This document shows positions 53,939 through 62,710 of a stretch of DNA of 64,000 bases, piece after piece. Within the stretch, counting starts at the first letter, position 1. Each line of letters starts with the position of its first letter. Source of the stretch: Nitrosopumilus ureiphilus (lineage in GTDB: Archaea; Thermoproteota; Nitrososphaeria; Nitrososphaerales; Nitrosopumilaceae); NCBI RefSeq assembly GCF_013407185.1, contig NZ_CP026995.1, positions 1,447,913 through 1,511,912 on the forward strand. The letters are read 5' to 3'. The notes beneath the pieces are model-generated. The model was not told the DNA's origin. It searched no databases and worked only from the letters and a program-made list of their open reading frames with translations. The position numbers were made by a program, and so were the translations under genes.

Positions 53939-54220
53939 CTAGACTTCGATACCTAGATGGTCCTTTATCATTTGTTTTATTGTGTTTTTTGCATATGGGT
54001 TTAATGCTATTGCATCCCAGTTTTTTCTAGGTAATACTAGTCTTAGATTCACTAATTTTTTTACTTGTTTGTGTGTATTTTTTCCATTATTTTTTACAAC
54101 AACACTGAGTCTTTTTTTGAATTTATCATAGTTTGTGTATATTTCTGACCATTTACCATGACCATACAATGACCAAAGTATTTGAGCCTGTAATTCTTGA
54201 TCAGTAAATTCTTTTTTCAT
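53939..54220 (-). CDS. Hypothetical helical protein, possible winged helix (93 aa)
   Basis: The frame opens at 54286, but ATG 54220 begins MKKEFTDQELQAQILWSLYG. Basic helical sequence follows (KRLSVVVKNNGKNTHKQVKK, LVNLRLVLPRKNWDAIALNP). Divergent from the regulator at 54285 across a palindrome. Possibly a wHTH protein; not diagnostic. Confidence 0.5.
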   Translation of the reverse strand: MKKEFTDQELQAQILWSLYGHGKWSEIYTNYDKFKKRLSVVVKNNGKNTHKQVKKLVNLRLVLPRKNWDAIALNPYAKNTIKQMIKDHLGIEV

Positions 54221-54270
54221 TAAAGTACTCCAAGGATACGTTTCTTTGTAATATATTAAATACCATATGT

Positions 54271-54287
54271 CATGTATTTCATACATG
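54271..54287. promoter_or_regulatory. Palindrome overlapping the regulator start codon
   Basis: CATGTAT-TTC-ATACATG, a perfect 7-bp-arm inverted repeat. It includes ATG 54285 and follows a TATA-like AATATATTAAAT (54250-54261), a good autoregulatory operator. Confidence 0.5.
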
Positions 54288-54716
54288 AGTGAGGATTCAA
54301 TAATAATTCAGGTATTTGGTGCATCTCCACAAATGAGAATTGTTGATTTTTTCTTGGAATTTCCTACAAATGAGTTTACGATTAATGAAATAGTAGAAAA
54401 TGTAGGTATGAGTAAGACAACTGCAACCAAATATGTTGAGGCATTAAATCAACAAGAACTCATCAAAACCACAAAGAAAATAGGTAAAACACAACCATAC
54501 ACGATAAACATGAAAAACCCCGTTATTCAAATGATAAAAAATGCCGTAGGAATTATGAGTGACAAGGTGGCAGACAATCAATTATCCGATGAGAAACTAT
54601 TGATGAAGATAAGAAAAAGTGCAGTAACGTCAGAATCTTTAATGAGTAGAAAAAAATTACTGCAAACAGAACTAAAATATACAAACGAACATCTAAAAAC
54701 CATTCCAGCACAATAA
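54285..54716 (+). CDS. Winged-helix transcriptional regulator (143 aa)
   Basis: The frame could start at 54267, but ATG 54285 is the first codon after the operator spacing and begins MSEDSIIIQVFGASPQMRIV. The helix-turn-helix is FFLEFPTNEFTINEIVENVG, MSKTTATKYVEALNQQELIK, followed by a wing. A C-terminal helical tail (KLLMKIRKSAVTSESLMSRK) may oligomerise. Another candidate regulator of the neighbouring secreted-protein genes. Confidence 0.7.
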   Translation: MSEDSIIIQVFGASPQMRIVDFFLEFPTNEFTINEIVENVGMSKTTATKYVEALNQQELIKTTKKIGKTQPYTINMKNPVIQMIKNAVGIMSDKVADNQLSDEKLLMKIRKSAVTSESLMSRKKLLQTELKYTNEHLKTIPAQ

Positions 54717-54811
54717 CGATACATAAATTTCCACATGTTATTGATAGTGTAATTAGATATTCTACTTTAATGAATTAAACCTGATTTTGTTACAAATAAC
54801 ATCTAAAATTG

Positions 54812-54831
54812 GTTCGAATCTGTATGGATTC
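54812..54831 (+). promoter_or_regulatory. Copy 6 of the GTTCAAAC/GGATT motif
   Basis: GTTCGAATCTGTATGGATTC with perfect GAATC/GATTC arms, followed by TTAGAACACTTTATGAC and ATG 54873 about 40 bp after the motif. Its downstream leader closely matches that before ATG 49907 on the reverse strand. Confidence 0.65.
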
Positions 54832-54872
54832 ATTAGAACACTTTATGACTGTCTGATTTAGAGAAAAAGAAA

Positions 54873-55874
54873 ATGAAAAGTAGACTGTTGGTAATTATTG
54901 GAATTGTTTTTCTATTTTTATTGATTCCATCTTTTTCATATGGGACGTGGAGAGAACAACCTCTTGAAGAATTATGGGCCCAAAGTCAGACAATATTTGT
55001 TGGTAATGTGATCTCTGTCCAAGTAGTAGATGTTGAAAAGACAATACAATACTCAGAAGAAACAGATGGTGTTGAAAAAAACATAGTTAAAAATTATACC
55101 ATGCATTTAGATGAATACACAATTGAGATCAACAGTTTTTTGAAGAATCCTCAAAATTTTGACACTATAACTGTGAGGGAACCAACAGTAAGTGCTGGAA
55201 TTTATCAGAGTACCATAAGAGGATTTGAAATTGGAGATCATGTTTTATTTTACATTAAAAATCTCAATGATATAAACACATACTCTCCAGAATCCCAAAT
55301 TTTAGAAACAGAAAATAATTTATTTTATTTTCAAGATGAATTTAAAAAATTCTTGTCTATTACATCGCCATTAAAACAATTCAGGTCAGGAATTTCGTAT
55401 GATGATATACAGTGCAAAGATGGTCTTGAACTAGTTGGAAAGATGCCTTATGCCCATCCAAAATGTGTCAAACCAGAATCTGTAGAAAAACTAACCATAC
55501 GTGGATGGGCAACTACTAACAAAACCCTTGAACTTGCAAATCCTACAAAACATACTATTGAAAAAGACAACACTTTGTTTGAAATTCAATATTCATTAAA
55601 TGGTGCAACTTTGCAAAGTATTGCGCATGATGCTAATGCCAACTCCATTCATGTTACACTAGGGGACTCTGTAGGTGGACAGATGGTAATATCAATTCCA
55701 CGAGTTTTGTTAGATGCAAAAATGGGACATAACATTGATGACGTATTTTTTCTCTTAATTGACGGAGAAGAAAATATGTATGGAGAGAAAACTACCGATG
55801 ATGCTAGAATTATCACTGTGTGGTTTCCAAAAGGTACACATGACATTGAGATCATTGGGACATATTGGATTTGA
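54873..55874 (+). CDS. Secreted protein with Cys-Pro...RGW domain (333 aa)
   Basis: Signal peptide LLVIIGIVFLFLLIPSFSYG. The N-terminal domain (about 30-165) is strand-rich and starts LEELWAQSQTIFVGNVISVQ, a pattern of OB/TIMP-like secreted modules. It is followed by PLKQFRSGISYDDIQCKDGL, ELVGKMPYAHPKCVKPESVE, the shared small domain. A third beta domain (TLFEIQYSLNGATLQSIAHD...) ends the protein. Likely cell-surface; no enzymatic motif. Confidence 0.7.
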   Translation: MKSRLLVIIGIVFLFLLIPSFSYGTWREQPLEELWAQSQTIFVGNVISVQVVDVEKTIQYSEETDGVEKNIVKNYTMHLDEYTIEINSFLKNPQNFDTITVREPTVSAGIYQSTIRGFEIGDHVLFYIKNLNDINTYSPESQILETENNLFYFQDEFKKFLSITSPLKQFRSGISYDDIQCKDGLELVGKMPYAHPKCVKPESVEKLTIRGWATTNKTLELANPTKHTIEKDNTLFEIQYSLNGATLQSIAHDANANSIHVTLGDSVGGQMVISIPRVLLDAKMGHNIDDVFFLLIDGEENMYGEKTTDDARIITVWFPKGTHDIEIIGTYWI

Positions 55875-55894
55875 TTTTAAAAATGAAAATTAGA

Positions 55895-55914
55895 GTGCAA
55901 ACCTGTATGGATTC
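55895..55914 (+). promoter_or_regulatory. Copy 7 of the GTTCAAAC/GGATT motif
   Basis: GTGCAAACCTGTATGGATTC, followed by AAAACTCTTTATGACC and ATG 55968 about 53 bp downstream. It lies immediately after the stop of the upstream gene and leads the next group of co-directional genes. Confidence 0.65.
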
Positions 55915-55967
55915 GCTATTGATCATTAAAACTCTTTATGACCATCTTAATTTTAGTTTGAATAATT

Positions 55968-56636
55968 ATGAATGCCGTAAACACATTATTTGTTATTAGT
56001 GCAATTATAGTGCCACTAATGCTACTTTCATTAAATTATTCTGCGATTTCTGATTTTTACGAGTTTTCAGTTCCTTTGAACAGTCTAGTTGTTGGGCCAA
56101 ATTTTTTTGGAGACATGAAAGAATTTAAAAAAATATTTCAAGATCAAGAATCTATATGTTTTATCACTCTTAACAAGAATTTCTATTGCTATGGAAAACC
56201 CAGAATGCATGGAGATTATCCATTGTCAACGGTGATTGGTCCAAACGGAATTGATGGCGAACTTCATTTCAATCCAATTGATCAAGGAGTAGGTTATTTT
56301 ACAATGAAAAACATGACTAGAATTTCAGGTGACACTGCACTTGTGACCTTTGCAGACAAGAACTATCGTGTTGGAAACAAGGATAGAACAGATTACGAGA
56401 TTACTGACAAGTTTGAATTCTCATCTGTAATTAAAAAATATGATTCATTTATTGCTAAATGTAATAACTATGAGGGAACAAGCGTGACCATAGTGCAATA
56501 TCTTGGAGTTAAAAGAATTGGCAGTGTTGATTATTTTCTTACATGGCACATGCTGGCAGATTCTGAGACGGGAATAAAATGCAAGTATCCTGAAATCATT
56601 AAACACAGCCTAAATCATAATTTTGGAGAACTATGA
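55968..56636 (+). CDS. Membrane-anchored extracellular protein (222 aa)
   Basis: N-terminal anchor NTLFVISAIIVPLMLLSLNY, then a beta-rich domain with Cys pairs (ESICFITLNKNFYCYGKPRM, AKCNNYEG, IKCKYPEI). No family recognised. First gene of a run in which the next ATG overlaps its stop (ATGA at 56633-56636). Confidence 0.7.
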   Translation: MNAVNTLFVISAIIVPLMLLSLNYSAISDFYEFSVPLNSLVVGPNFFGDMKEFKKIFQDQESICFITLNKNFYCYGKPRMHGDYPLSTVIGPNGIDGELHFNPIDQGVGYFTMKNMTRISGDTALVTFADKNYRVGNKDRTDYEITDKFEFSSVIKKYDSFIAKCNNYEGTSVTIVQYLGVKRIGSVDYFLTWHMLADSETGIKCKYPEIIKHSLNHNFGEL

Positions 56637-57709
56637 ATTCTAAATTTGTGATAATTCCTGCAATTATCATTGGAGTATCAATACTTGCAGTATTTGCAAT
56701 TGATTCTGTAAACTTGGACAAGTTATGTGCCGAGAAGGGAGGAACACGAAATGGCGATGTCTGTCTGATTGAACTTCCTTTGGCAACACCAGATGTTGAA
56801 ACTGGTTTTGACCTATCTGGAATTACCGTGATAAAACCAAACACCATGAAATATTTCTATTATCCAAATCCTGAAGACACTGAAAATCGAGACGTGTTTC
56901 AAAAATTTATTCTGATTCGTCTTCCTGAAGAATTAGGCGGTGGTGCTGATGATATTTCGGCATTTAGAGCGTACAGTGCATTATCTGTGGGTGATCATTG
57001 CCTGATAAAATATTGGCCCCATGAGGGACGAAAAAGAATTGAGGACCCATGTTGGGGAAGCATGTATAGAGCAATTGATGGATTGTTGACAGGCGGGCCA
57101 AAACCTGTCATCAATACAACTCCTGTTGCTTTGCCTCAACTTGATTTGTCTCTTGATGAGAATGGTTCTTTGTATGTGGAGCCACCAACATGGACTCTGG
57201 ATGAAAACGGTGTAATTGGTGTAGGTCGCCAAATATCACTTGATGAAATTAGTACAGGATCTCAAATTCTAATGGATTCATTTGAAAAATCACATCCACA
57301 TTACCCCTTGATTCCTTTGAATTTTGCAGGGCATACACTGTCTGAAATTCAGTCTGATGGGAATCGAGTTGTACTTCGATATTTTGATTTTACATCCATG
57401 TACGGATACCTCACATTTGATATTGGATTGGCAACTGCCCAAGACCAGCAGTACTTGTTAAATCTGGTAAAATCAAATTCAGAGTTTTGGCAAATAGGTG
57501 ACACTGTAATTAGAATAGGCGGAAATGCTTTTGAGAAAAATAACGAGCCAGACAAATTTAAGGAATATGAAATTCAATTCATCAAGGACGGATATAATTT
57601 CAGAGTAGGTGGTAAGAATCTTGAATTTATGAAAAAGGAAATTATTGCAAATTATTTCCCAGATTTTGAATATAGTGACCTATTCTTAGTTTCAATCACG
57701 GTGAAATAG
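56633..57709 (+). CDS. Membrane-anchored extracellular protein (358 aa)
   Basis: Signal-anchor FVIIPAIIIGVSILAVFAID, followed by a short Cys-bearing segment (LDKLCAEKGGTRNGDVCLIE), a central domain with further Cys (GDHCLIKYWP, DPCWGSMY) and a C-terminal alpha/beta domain (LGLATAQ-like stretch DIGLATAQDQQYLLNLVKSN). Translationally coupled to the preceding gene and 3 bp from the next. Function unknown. Confidence 0.7.
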   Translation: MNSKFVIIPAIIIGVSILAVFAIDSVNLDKLCAEKGGTRNGDVCLIELPLATPDVETGFDLSGITVIKPNTMKYFYYPNPEDTENRDVFQKFILIRLPEELGGGADDISAFRAYSALSVGDHCLIKYWPHEGRKRIEDPCWGSMYRAIDGLLTGGPKPVINTTPVALPQLDLSLDENGSLYVEPPTWTLDENGVIGVGRQISLDEISTGSQILMDSFEKSHPHYPLIPLNFAGHTLSEIQSDGNRVVLRYFDFTSMYGYLTFDIGLATAQDQQYLLNLVKSNSEFWQIGDTVIRIGGNAFEKNNEPDKFKEYEIQFIKDGYNFRVGGKNLEFMKKEIIANYFPDFEYSDLFLVSITVK

Positions 57710-57712
57710 AAA

Positions 57713-58288
57713 ATGAAAAATAGGTACAAAATTCTAATTATTGGCATACTGTTTATTGCGGTATTATTTTTGGCACTTTTAGTCTTGGCCATTAGTTATG
57801 AACCATCATCTAGATGTTCTTCAATATGGCCTTCTGCATATGATGATGGGATATCAAATTGTATGGATTCAGGGGATATATTTTCTAACTTTTTTGCTAA
57901 AGCGTATTATGGATGGGACAAATTATGGAATCCAGCAGAAAATGATAGAAGAGGGATGGCGTATCCTGAAACTGGCAGTATGTTAAAATCACTTGAAGGT
58001 GATCTATGTCGATCATTAAACGGCACTGCAACTAATTGGACATGTCTAGGTGTAAATGATATTTGTGAAAAAGTAAAGGGAGATCTTTATTATAATGAGG
58101 AACTGGCTCAAGTGAGTTGTAGCTTCAGCGATAGAGTTGATATGAATTGCACAAAAGAGCAATTAGATAATGGATGGGTTACAATTGACGGTTACTTGTG
58201 TTATGAGCCTTTTCATGAATCCATATTAAAGTCAAGGGTTAAACCAGATTTTAGTAAATGGACTTTAGCTGATAAAAATGAAAACTAG
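57713..58288 (+). CDS. Membrane-anchored Cys-rich protein (191 aa)
   Basis: Anchor ILIIGILFIAVLFLALLVLA, then an extracellular region with ten Cys (SSRCSSIW, ISNCMDS, GDLCRSLN, WTCLGVNDICEKV, QVSCSF, DMNCTKEQ, GYLCYEP), probably disulphide-bonded. The piece CTKEQLDNGWVTIDGYLCYE may be a variant of the RGW domain. Third gene of the coupled run; its stop overlaps the following pseudogene start. Confidence 0.7.
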   Translation: MKNRYKILIIGILFIAVLFLALLVLAISYEPSSRCSSIWPSAYDDGISNCMDSGDIFSNFFAKAYYGWDKLWNPAENDRRGMAYPETGSMLKSLEGDLCRSLNGTATNWTCLGVNDICEKVKGDLYYNEELAQVSCSFSDRVDMNCTKEQLDNGWVTIDGYLCYEPFHESILKSRVKPDFSKWTLADKNEN

Positions 58289-58591
58289 ACTTTTAATAAT
58301 ACTTGGAATTGTTGTTGCAACTGGAATGATTTTAGTTTCATCTTTTCTTTTTATGGCATATGATGATGACTATATCCTGAACCACTGGCTCTAACTTGGG
58401 ATGATGAGAAAATGATCCAAGATGCAGACGTGATTGCGTTGGGGGAATGAGAATATGAAAACAATCAATGGGTGATAAACACCCACAATTTAGTTGCAAA
58501 AGGAAACATCAAAGAGCCAGTTATTCAAGTAAATTCAATATTCTCTGAAATCATTCTTAAAGATGGAACCAGAATATACCCAAGATTGTAG
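58278..58591 (+). pseudogene. Degenerate small anchored-protein gene
   Basis: ATG 58278 gives an anchor KTRLLIILGIVVATGMILVS then stops at a frameshift near 58380. The adjacent frame continues PLALTWDDEKMIQDADVIAL, meets a TGA, then reads QWVINTHNLVAKGNIKEPVI to 58591. One frameshift plus one stop indicate decay. Homologous in layout to the upstream genes. Confidence 0.6.
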
Positions 58592-58684
58592 TTATTTTTT
58601 CACAATACAAGCTAGGCATAAAATACCAGAATGTAATCAGCATTGATACTTTTGTTAATATTATATCTTGCATTGAGTTTCAGC

Positions 58685-59962
58685 ATGATTATACAAAATT
58701 TCAAAGAGTTGTCAACTACAGATAAGAAAAAAGACTGCCTTGAAATTTTAGAGGCAGGTCTCGAAGCTGCAGATCCTCAAAATATCATTCCAAAGTATGT
58801 CACACCTAATGAAATTAAGATAAATGGCAAAGTGTTCAATATTGGAAAATATTCAAACATCTATTCTGTGGCATTTGGAAAAGCAGGAGATTCAATGACA
58901 AGGGCGCTAAACGCAATAGTTCCCATAAAAAATGGAATTGTCGTAATTCCCAAAGGTTCCAAATCACTAATCAAAGGAAAGAAATTCCAGATTTTCAATT
59001 CCAGACATCCCCAACCTGATAAAACAAGCGTAAAAGCTGCAAAAGAAGTAATGAAATTTGTCCAAAATAAGCGAAGTGATGAATTAATAATTTTTCTTGT
59101 CTCAGGTGGAGGATCCTCGCTTCTTGCAATGCCTGATGAAATTACTTTAGATGACAAAGTCCATGTTACAAAATTACTTTTAAAAACTGGCGTAACAATT
59201 CAAGAGTTCAATTGCATTAGGAAACACCTATCAAAAATCAAAGGTGGAAAATTAATTGAGAATATGAAATGTCATGGAGTAAGTCTGGTAATGTCAGATG
59301 TTGAAGGAGATGATCTTTCATCTATTGCATCAGGTACAACATACATGGATGATACAACATATGCAGACGCATTAGAAATAATTGACAAATACAAAATTCG
59401 ATGGAAGATGCCAACTGAAGTTTTACAGATTCTAGAAAAGGGATTAAATGAAAAAACTAATGAAACACCAAAAAAAGCCCAAATTGAAAATTACATTGTT
59501 GCAACTAACAAGGATTGTTTAGAAGCAATGCAAAAAAAAGCTGAAGATATCGGATACAAAGTATCTACAATGCAAATTTTTGGAGATATTAAAGATGCAG
59601 TACCAAAAATTCTTGAAAATATTTCAGATAATCAAAATACATGTCTGATTTTTGGGGGCGAGACAACAGTGAAAGTTTTAGGAAAAGGAGTGGGCGGCAG
59701 AAATCAAGAATTAGTTTTAAGAGTTTTAAAAAACACTCAAAAATCAAAAAAAATGGTTATTGCATCAATGGGGACAGATGGAATAGATGGGAATTCTCGA
59801 TTTGCAGGTGCAGTTATAGAAAATATCAAAGTGGATTTGAGCGTGATGAAAGAATTTCTTAAAAATAGCGATTCAGGCAGATTCTTTCAAAAGCAAAAAG
59901 GAAATATTGTCACAGATTTTACACATACAAATCTAATGGACATTGGTGTGATTTTAAGATGA
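58685..59962 (+). CDS. Glycerate 2-kinase (MOFRL/DUF4147 family, 425 aa)
   Basis: Phosphorylates D-glycerate to 2-phosphoglycerate. Family signatures are FGKAGDSMTRAL, NSRHPQPDKTSVKAAKEVM, LVSGGGSSLLAMPDEI, NCIRKHLSKIKGGKL, LVMSDVEGDDLSSIASGTTY, and the MOFRL part with GGETTVKVLGKGVGGRNQEL and ASMGTDGIDGNS. The frame opens at 58643 but ATG 58685 starts the conserved domain. Monocistronic core gene. Confidence 0.92.
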   Translation: MIIQNFKELSTTDKKKDCLEILEAGLEAADPQNIIPKYVTPNEIKINGKVFNIGKYSNIYSVAFGKAGDSMTRALNAIVPIKNGIVVIPKGSKSLIKGKKFQIFNSRHPQPDKTSVKAAKEVMKFVQNKRSDELIIFLVSGGGSSLLAMPDEITLDDKVHVTKLLLKTGVTIQEFNCIRKHLSKIKGGKLIENMKCHGVSLVMSDVEGDDLSSIASGTTYMDDTTYADALEIIDKYKIRWKMPTEVLQILEKGLNEKTNETPKKAQIENYIVATNKDCLEAMQKKAEDIGYKVSTMQIFGDIKDAVPKILENISDNQNTCLIFGGETTVKVLGKGVGGRNQELVLRVLKNTQKSKKMVIASMGTDGIDGNSRFAGAVIENIKVDLSVMKEFLKNSDSGRFFQKQKGNIVTDFTHTNLMDIGVILR

Positions 59963-59972
59963 ATAGTAGATT

Positions 59973-60080
59973 TCATTTATGACAATCACAGCTACAGCTG
60001 TTTGGCACGCATCTATGAGTAATGCAGTCTTTGCAACCTTTGCTTCTTCCGCTTTTTACTCGTAACCACTCTTTATCCAA
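59973..60080 (-). CDS. Cysteine-rich zinc-type miniprotein (35 aa)
   Basis: From TTG 60080 the frame reads DKEWLRVKSGRSKGCKDCIT, then HRCVPNSCSCDCHK. Six Cys and two His in 20 residues suggest a structural metal site. There is an in-frame stop just before the TTG, so the start is fixed. The same bases are open on the other strand (28 codons), but the Cys/His pattern favours this reading. Confidence 0.5.
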   Translation of the reverse strand: MDKEWLRVKSGRSKGCKDCITHRCVPNSCSCDCHK

Positions 60081-60143
60081 CTATATCACTGAAGACTTGT
60101 GATTTTGATTCAAGATAAACTATCGTAAATTAAAGTTCAAGAA

Positions 60144-60443
60144 TTATCGTAGTATTTCATAATACTCTACAGGATGAGAGAATTGTCTATTATAGTCAAC
60201 TTCCTGCCAGAATTTTTCTTCATCAATCTCTTTTCCCGCCTCAATCCAAACATTTAGAATTTTTTGCATAAACATTTGTGTGGTGTCATCAATTTGTGGT
60301 CTTACACCAGTCTCTTTTTCTATTCTATCTCTTTCCTCTTTGAATTTTTTCAGCAATTCCTTGAGATTTTTTCCATTAATTTGGGCTGCTTTTTTTCTTT
60401 TTTCAGTTTGTAAATCTTTTCTGAAATTAGATAAAAATCCCAT
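60144..60443 (-). CDS. Hypothetical helical protein (99 aa)
   Basis: Charged and helical (LQTEKRKKAAQINGKNLKEL, LKKFKEERDRIEKETGVRPQ), then a Trp/Phe-rich acidic end (GKEIDEEKFWQEVDYNRQFS). No membrane segment; no family recognised. Composition and length support a real gene. Confidence 0.6.
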   Translation of the reverse strand: MGFLSNFRKDLQTEKRKKAAQINGKNLKELLKKFKEERDRIEKETGVRPQIDDTTQMFMQKILNVWIEAGKEIDEEKFWQEVDYNRQFSHPVEYYEILR

Positions 60444-60483
60444 TATGAGATTTACTTGTTTGGTTTAAAAAAGAGTTTAGAAT

Positions 60484-60618
60484 TTAGTCCTCAGAATCAT
60501 CATATTTTTCATCCTGAATATAATTATCTTGTAGTTCAAGTTGATGATCTTCTTCTTTCATTTCTTCCTGCTCTAGTTTCTTCCACTCTTTTGCTATTTC
60601 ATCGTCTTTATCACTCAT
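60484..60618 (-). CDS. Small highly acidic protein (44 aa)
   Basis: MSDKDDEIAKEWKKLEQEEM... ends QDNYIQDEKYDDSED. Nearly half of the residues are Asp or Glu. Clean ATG frame; function unknown. Confidence 0.5.
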   Translation of the reverse strand: MSDKDDEIAKEWKKLEQEEMKEEDHQLELQDNYIQDEKYDDSED

Positions 60619-60717
60619 AAAATAAATTACAAATCACCACATATTAGCAGAGTTATAATGTTCAAGTTTGATATTATTAATTCTAACTGGACAAATTATC
60701 AAATTTTCCGAATGAAA

Positions 60718-61429
60718 TCAGATGGATTCAGATCTAATTTTTGGCAGTTTAATTGTAAATGCAGTGGGATTATTATTTACTGCAATTGAGCCATTATGCA
60801 TTTCTAAAAATTGTTTACAGGATGCCAAACCCAAACCCGTTCCTTCATCTTTTGTGGTAAACATTGGCTCAAAAATCTGTTCAATATTTTCATCTGGAAT
60901 TCCCGGTCCTGAATCAGTGATTTTAATTATTGCGTAATCTGTATCTTCTTCAAGACTAATGTTTATTTCACCTTTAAGACCAATTGCTTGAACAGCATTT
61001 TGTAGAATATTTGTAATAATTCCCCTAATTTTCATCACATCACATTGAAGTACACAAGATTCAAGTGATGAATACAATTTAATGTCACTTGGGAATCGTA
61101 CCTCATTTATTGAACTTTTTATAATTTCTTTCAAATCACAAGTAATCATTCTAAGTTCAGAAGTTCTGATGAAAACCAATACATCATTGATTGGATTTGT
61201 AATGTGAGAAAGGGTTCCTCATACTTAAAATGGAATTTGTTAACACTTGATCTTCATGATTTTTTTGTTTTACCTTCATTAATTCAATTTGAGATTGTAA
61301 AATGATTAATGGATTTCTCAGATCATGTGCCATTTTTGAAGAAAGATTACCAATCATTTCCAGTTTATTGTTTTCAAATTTATTAAATTCTGTTGTTAAA
61401 TTTAATCTAAATCTAGAGATTTTGTTAAA
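60718..61429 (-). pseudogene. Truncated, frameshifted sensor histidine kinase
   Basis: The H-box region reads LEMIGNLSSKMAHDLRNPLI with phospho-acceptor His. The frame shifts near 61212, and the ATPase domain follows in frame 60718-61179: N-box NILQNAVQAI, G1 DSGPGIPDE, F-box IFEPMFTTK, G2 GTGLGLA. No sensor domain or start codon is visible upstream. All catalytic boxes remain, so it decayed recently or contains a sequencing indel. Confidence 0.7.
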
Positions 61430-61585
61430 TCATATGTGTTTATTTTAACCTTCAAAATGACAGGTGATTCCATAATTCGAATCAATACATAGTGGAATCT
61501 AATTTCTCAAACATCAGCCATTAAAAGAAACAGTCAAATGTTCTATGTTAGGTTATAGTCTTTAGAATATTATTTGTGTTTATTT

Positions 61586-62260
61586 TTATGATTTTTTTCT
61601 ATTGACTTTGTAGAACTGATAATCATGTTTCAAACCAAGTGATGTGTTTCCTGTTTTTTCAAATTTGTACTCAGGTATTGCTTTTATCTGCTCATATAGA
61701 TCACTGCCTATAATCATACTATTGATTTCACATGAATGGTTAATTTTTGCACATATGTTTATAGTAGGACCTAGAAGATCAAGTATCCATTCCGAAGTCT
61801 TCATCATAGTTACTTGTCCATAATCAAGACTAACTCTAAAATTAATTGATGGAAGTGAATCTACAATTAATAATTGATTTAATTTTTCATGTGACTCGAT
61901 CATGGAAAAACCAGATTCAATGCAATCCAAAAAACCAAATATTCTTTCAGAATTAACAGTTTCAGGGAAATAAAATAAAATTCCATCACCCAAGGTTTTG
62001 AGGATTTTTCCGTTGAAATGGTAAATTATCTTGCCCATATGATTTAAAAATATTTCATAGTAAATGGAATACTTGTTTTGGGGTAACCTGGCTACGGTTT
62101 TTGTAGAATTTACAATGTCAATAATTCCAACACATAATTGCTTTTGACTTCCCAAAACTGAGACATGAAATTCCTCATGTTCATCATCTGAAACTATATT
62201 TTGTTTTAGAATATTCTCTGAATTTTTCAACATCAAATTTGTTAATGATTCTTTTGACAT
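61586..62260 (-). CDS. Class III adenylate/guanylate cyclase-like protein (224 aa)
   Basis: The cyclase homology domain has metal-binding Asp48 (GIIDIVNST) and Asp92 (KTLGDGILFYFPE), then RVSLDYGQVTMMKT and LLGPTINICAKINH. Such enzymes form cAMP or cGMP, though archaeal members may bind other nucleotides. No sensor or membrane domain. The adjacent kinase remnant suggests a former signalling pair. Cytosolic; own promoter. Confidence 0.75.
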   Translation of the reverse strand: MSKESLTNLMLKNSENILKQNIVSDDEHEEFHVSVLGSQKQLCVGIIDIVNSTKTVARLPQNKYSIYYEIFLNHMGKIIYHFNGKILKTLGDGILFYFPETVNSERIFGFLDCIESGFSMIESHEKLNQLLIVDSLPSINFRVSLDYGQVTMMKTSEWILDLLGPTINICAKINHSCEINSMIIGSDLYEQIKAIPEYKFEKTGNTSLGLKHDYQFYKVNRKKS

Positions 62261-62395
62261 TAATCATTTTGATATAATTATGATACATAATGTACAGGGA
62301 TATCATTTTAAACGAACATGATCATAATTTTTCTAATTATATAACACAACACCCTTTTCAAAAAAACAAAAATAAAAAATTAGTAGATAAAAGTC

Positions 62396-62710
62396 TTAAT
62401 CTCTTCTTTTTTCATGAATGTTGTCTACTGAAGATTCACCATCAGAAATTCCTAGTTGTCCATATGAGAAATGGTTTTTCAAATTAGATCTCTCTTCTAA
62501 TGCAATTCTATTTGAATCATCATACATGACTTGATTGGAATGAACTGGACTGCCTACTTTGAAATGATTTCTTACCAAAGACATTTCACCAGATAATTTG
62601 TCCTCAATTCCTTCGGTTCCATAGACGTACGTGTTTTCTATTCCAGATGGAATATTTAGCATTAAAATGGTCAATGCAGACAACATTCCAAATAAGACTG
62701 TCTTTTTCAT
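62396..62710 (-). CDS. Small secreted protein (104 aa)
   Basis: ATG 62710 starts a signal peptide (KKTVLFGMLSALTILMLNIP, possible cleavage near YVYG). The mature part is polar (GEMSLVRNHFKVGSPVHSNQ, NLKNHFSYGQLGISDGESSV) and carries two NHF motifs. The open frame extends to 62815, but that part lacks a signal. No family recognised. Confidence 0.55.
   Translation of the reverse strand: MKKTVLFGMLSALTILMLNIPSGIENTYVYGTEGIEDKLSGEMSLVRNHFKVGSPVHSNQVMYDDSNRIALEERSNLKNHFSYGQLGISDGESSVDNIHEKRRD

Noticed and set aside
54811-54820. GGTTCGAATC as a tRNA T-loop remnant
   Set aside because: No acceptor or anticodon arm surrounds it, and the other copies of the motif diverge from the T-loop; it fits the inverted-repeat operator better.
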